A stretch of DNA of 64,000 nucleotides from Mogibacterium diversum (GTDB lineage: Bacteria; Bacillota; Clostridia; Peptostreptococcales; Anaerovoracaceae): the NCBI RefSeq assembly GCF_002998925.1, contig NZ_CP027228.1:806001-870000 (forward strand). The letters run 5' to 3'. Under the pieces are notes generated by a model. The model saw only the letters and a program-made list of their open reading frames with translations. It was not told the DNA's origin and searched no databases. Made by a program: the position numbers and the translations under genes. Below, in pieces: positions 61,980 through 64,000 of the stretch. How positions within the stretch are numbered: the first letter of the stretch is position 1; every line of letters begins with the position of its first letter.

Positions 61980-63092
61980 CTATTCAAATGGGAATTTGAA
62001 ATCCATGCCGAGCGAGTCACGCACCTCGATAAACTCACGCTGTACATCCTCTCCCATTGGAACGCCTTTGTCTTTGCGGAATTCTTTTATATCCCACTCC
62101 TTCTCTCCAGCAGTGTATATTCTGTCATGACCAGGCGCTTTCTGAGACGCTCTAAGAGCTCTAAGTATATCGCCCGCAGTCTTCTCGCACACCTCTCTGC
62201 CAATCATCGCTTCAGGATCAATTACGATGAAGAAATGTCCGAGGTGATAAGGTCTTAGTTCTCCGTTCTCGCCTATACACGTCAAGTTCTTGAGGAACAT
62301 ACCTCCAGAAAGAGCTGCCGATAGCAGTTCAACGGCTGTCGCATAACTGTAACCTTTATATCCGCCAAGCTCCTCTCCTATTCCGCCGAGTGGAGCTAGC
62401 GCAGCTTCCCTATTATTCAGTGCTTTCAAGATGTAAGATGTATCAGTCAGCGCTGAACCGTCTCTTCCGATAACCATTCCTGCCGGAGTATCCTTGCCGA
62501 TGCGCTCGTAAAACTCTAGCTTTCCTCTCTGTGTTATAGATGTCGCACAGTCAATTAAGAATGGATATCCTTCATCCGTAGGAATTCCAATCGTAAGCGG
62601 ATTTGTTCCAAGCATATTTTCCACCCCGAATGTCGGTGCGATTGACGGTCTTGCATTAGTTCCTGTGATCCCTATCATGCCTTCATCAGTCGCCATAGAA
62701 GTCCAGTATCCCGCGATACCGTAGTGCGATGAGTTACGAACGGCAACGCAGGCAGTTCCGTACTTCTTCGCCTTCTCGATAGCCATATCCATAGCCATCT
62801 TACTAGCAACCATTCCCATGCCATCGTTAGCATCGAGCACTGCGGTCGTAGGAGATTCCCTGATAATATCCACCTCTGTAACTGGATTAAGGATACCTTT
62901 GTTGATGCGGTCAACGTAAATAGGCTTGAATCTATTTACTCCATGACTTTCGATACCTCTCCTATCGCTCTCCATTAGAACTTCAGCACAGATCTCGGCA
63001 TCAGCCTCAGGAACTCCGAGTTCTGTGAATGCCTTTACCATAAAATCCTGCACAACATCCCAAGCTATATACGGACGAGTTTCTTTATCCAT
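61980..63092 (-). CDS. Ldh_2/MDH_2-family dehydrogenase
   Basis: A 370-residue NAD(P)-dependent dehydrogenase of the malate/L-lactate/ureidoglycolate family, which is unrelated to classical LDH. It has SDRRGIESHGVNRF with the catalytic His, SSHYGIAGYW, and GYKGYSYATAVELLS near 240. The exact 2-hydroxyacid substrate cannot be told. The ATG at 63092 follows GGAGG; a TTG five codons upstream precedes that site. It lies 36 bases before gapA, possibly co-transcribed, which would suit an NADH-balancing role. Confidence 0.85.
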   Translation of the reverse strand: MDKETRPYIAWDVVQDFMVKAFTELGVPEADAEICAEVLMESDRRGIESHGVNRFKPIYVDRINKGILNPVTEVDIIRESPTTAVLDANDGMGMVASKMAMDMAIEKAKKYGTACVAVRNSSHYGIAGYWTSMATDEGMIGITGTNARPSIAPTFGVENMLGTNPLTIGIPTDEGYPFLIDCATSITQRGKLEFYERIGKDTPAGMVIGRDGSALTDTSYILKALNNREAALAPLGGIGEELGGYKGYSYATAVELLSAALSGGMFLKNLTCIGENGELRPYHLGHFFIVIDPEAMIGREVCEKTAGDILRALRASQKAPGHDRIYTAGEKEWDIKEFRKDKGVPMGEDVQREFIEVRDSLGMDFKFPFE

Positions 63093-63165
63093 TAAGCACC
63101 TCCACAATGAATAAAATATACTGCAATATATTGTGAATCAGTCGATAATCATATGATAACGTCTG

Positions 63166-63195
63166 ATTTCATTCTTTATAATTTCATTCTTTATA
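63166..63195. repeat. Two tandem copies of a 15-base AT-rich unit
   Basis: ATTTCATTCTTTATA occurs twice head to tail (63166-63180 and 63181-63195) in the gap before the Ldh_2 gene. On the minus strand each copy contains TATAAAG. Confidence 0.75.
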
Positions 63196-63228
63196 AATTA
63201 ACACAAACCAGCTGAGTTGATACGAAAA

Positions 63229-64000
63229 TTACGTTCTATCCCAACCTTTGTAGTCTCCACGCGTTGTCACCGTCCTGTACCCGATCTCCGCTAATCTCTC
63301 ATCGAGCAACTGACGGCCTTCTGCTGCTTTGTCCTTGACCCCCACCTTGCCCTCATACAGAAGGTATTTACTCCTGGCATTATCCGGTGAAAGACTCGGC
63401 ATTATAACATTCGCACCCGCAAGCACGCCCTTTTCACGACCCGTTTTGTCGATTGTACCAAGCGCTGTTGTCGCCGGCAGTAACGCTTTAGGGAACATTA
63501 TCCTCAGCATACTAAGGCAATAAAGCGTCAGTTCAAGTGTTCCGTCAGCTTCGTTCCTAAACGGTGTATCCTTATGGTGTATAAATGGTCCGATTCCTAT
63601 CATATGAGGATTCAGCTTCTTTAAATACTCAAAGTCGCTTGCCATCGTATCATAGGTCTGACCCGGTGAACCAACCATGAAGCCAGCTCCGATTTGAAAC
63701 CCAATATCCTTCAGTACTTCGAGACATCTCATGCGATTCTCTAGCGAAAGTGACTCTGGATGAAGGCGCCTATAATGATCAATATCAGCAGTTTCATGCC
63801 TCAGCAGATATCTATCTGCACCGGCCGCAAAATATCGCTCGTAGCTCTCGCGTCCCTTTTCTCCAATCGAAAGAGTTAACGCACAGTCGGGATAGTGCGA
63901 CTTAATCGAAGAGATAATTTCACACATCATATCATCCGTAAAATATGGATCCTCTCCACCTTGTAGCACGAATGTTCTAAGCCCTATCTGATATCCTATC
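63229..64000 (-). CDS. hydE: [FeFe]-hydrogenase H-cluster maturase HydE (partial)
   Basis: The C-terminal 256 residues of a radical SAM protein; the frame runs off the right edge, so the AdoMet cluster cysteines are not visible. The visible start IGYQIGLRTFVLQGGEDPYF is the family's post-cluster block. ALTLSIGEK, then ADRYLLRHETAD and GAGFMVGSPGQTYD, fit HydE, as does the C-terminal LLPATTALGTID. HydE helps build the dithiomethylamine-bearing diiron cofactor of [FeFe] hydrogenase, which marks the host as a strict anaerobe. A BioB-like or PylB-like relative is less likely. Confidence 0.88.
   Translation of the reverse strand, partial: IGYQIGLRTFVLQGGEDPYFTDDMMCEIISSIKSHYPDCALTLSIGEKGRESYERYFAAGADRYLLRHETADIDHYRRLHPESLSLENRMRCLEVLKDIGFQIGAGFMVGSPGQTYDTMASDFEYLKKLNPHMIGIGPFIHHKDTPFRNEADGTLELTLYCLSMLRIMFPKALLPATTALGTIDKTGREKGVLAGANVIMPSLSPDNARSKYLLYEGKVGVKDKAAEGRQLLDERLAEIGYRTVTTRGDYKGWDRT

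Noticed and set aside
1..64000. CRISPR array, rRNA, insertion sequence or complete prophage
   Set aside because: No regularly spaced repeats, rRNA signatures, transposase or phage structural genes were seen anywhere in the window.

Overview
The window reads as chromosome of a strictly anaerobic, Gram-positive, moderately AT-rich Firmicute of the class Clostridia. Supporting signs are an N-terminally truncated view of the [FeFe]-hydrogenase maturase HydE, a SCIFF peptide with its radical SAM maturase, a D-alanylation (dlt) operon, a small clostridial-type IscU/IscS/Rrf2 cluster, strong AGGAGG ribosome sites and intrinsic terminators after many genes. A Family XIII / Anaerovoracaceae-type organism would fit, but that is a guess from gene content. 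Almost everything is on the minus strand; only yitT, the murE-like/threonine-aldolase pair, serA and an AEC transporter are on the plus strand.

Layout from left to right. 1-5.5 kb: pyrC, then the Fe-S operon rrf2-iscS-iscU behind a promoter with a palindromic operator candidate, then an ABC exporter with a terminator-like hairpin in its own leader. 5.7-15 kb: yitT, an orphan DNA methyltransferase, the dltABCD operon with a 51-residue DltX at its 3' end, a membrane-anchored trigger-factor-like protein and a GH25 muramidase. 15-31 kb: two housekeeping blocks (CoA Nudix hydrolase, HPr-kinase-like P-loop protein, Hsp33, CorA; then folD-relA-valS-folC-glyA, a one-carbon/folate and stress operon), the divergent murE-like/aldolase pair between them, and an RNase HII-RNase HI fusion. 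31-43.8 kb: rbgA, rplS, a XerD-like recombinase with an altered active site, nudF, hpt and the protein-quality operon tig-clpP-clpX-lon-engB, then a CYTH protein, murI and tRNA-Leu(CAG). 43.9-54 kb: uvrC, a DacA-like protein with all three active-site motifs changed, serC and serA facing apart over overlapping promoters, a lipid kinase, YihY and RdgB. 54-64 kb: AEC transporter, scfB and scfA (SCIFF), a universal-stress protein with a long acidic tail, an unknown membrane protein, an NDP-forming acyl-CoA synthetase subunit, GAPDH, an Ldh_2-type dehydrogenase and the start of hydE.

The points most worth following are: a SCIFF precursor that has Ser in place of one of the six signature cysteines and of the neighbouring threonine; a DltX microprotein at the end rather than the start of the dlt operon; two pseudo-enzyme-like members of well-known families (XerD and DacA); the RNase HII-HI fusion; and a serA/serC control region with overlapping -35 boxes and repeated TTCAAC motifs. 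No CRISPR array, complete prophage, insertion sequence or rRNA was seen. Residue positions were counted by hand and promoter calls are by eye.
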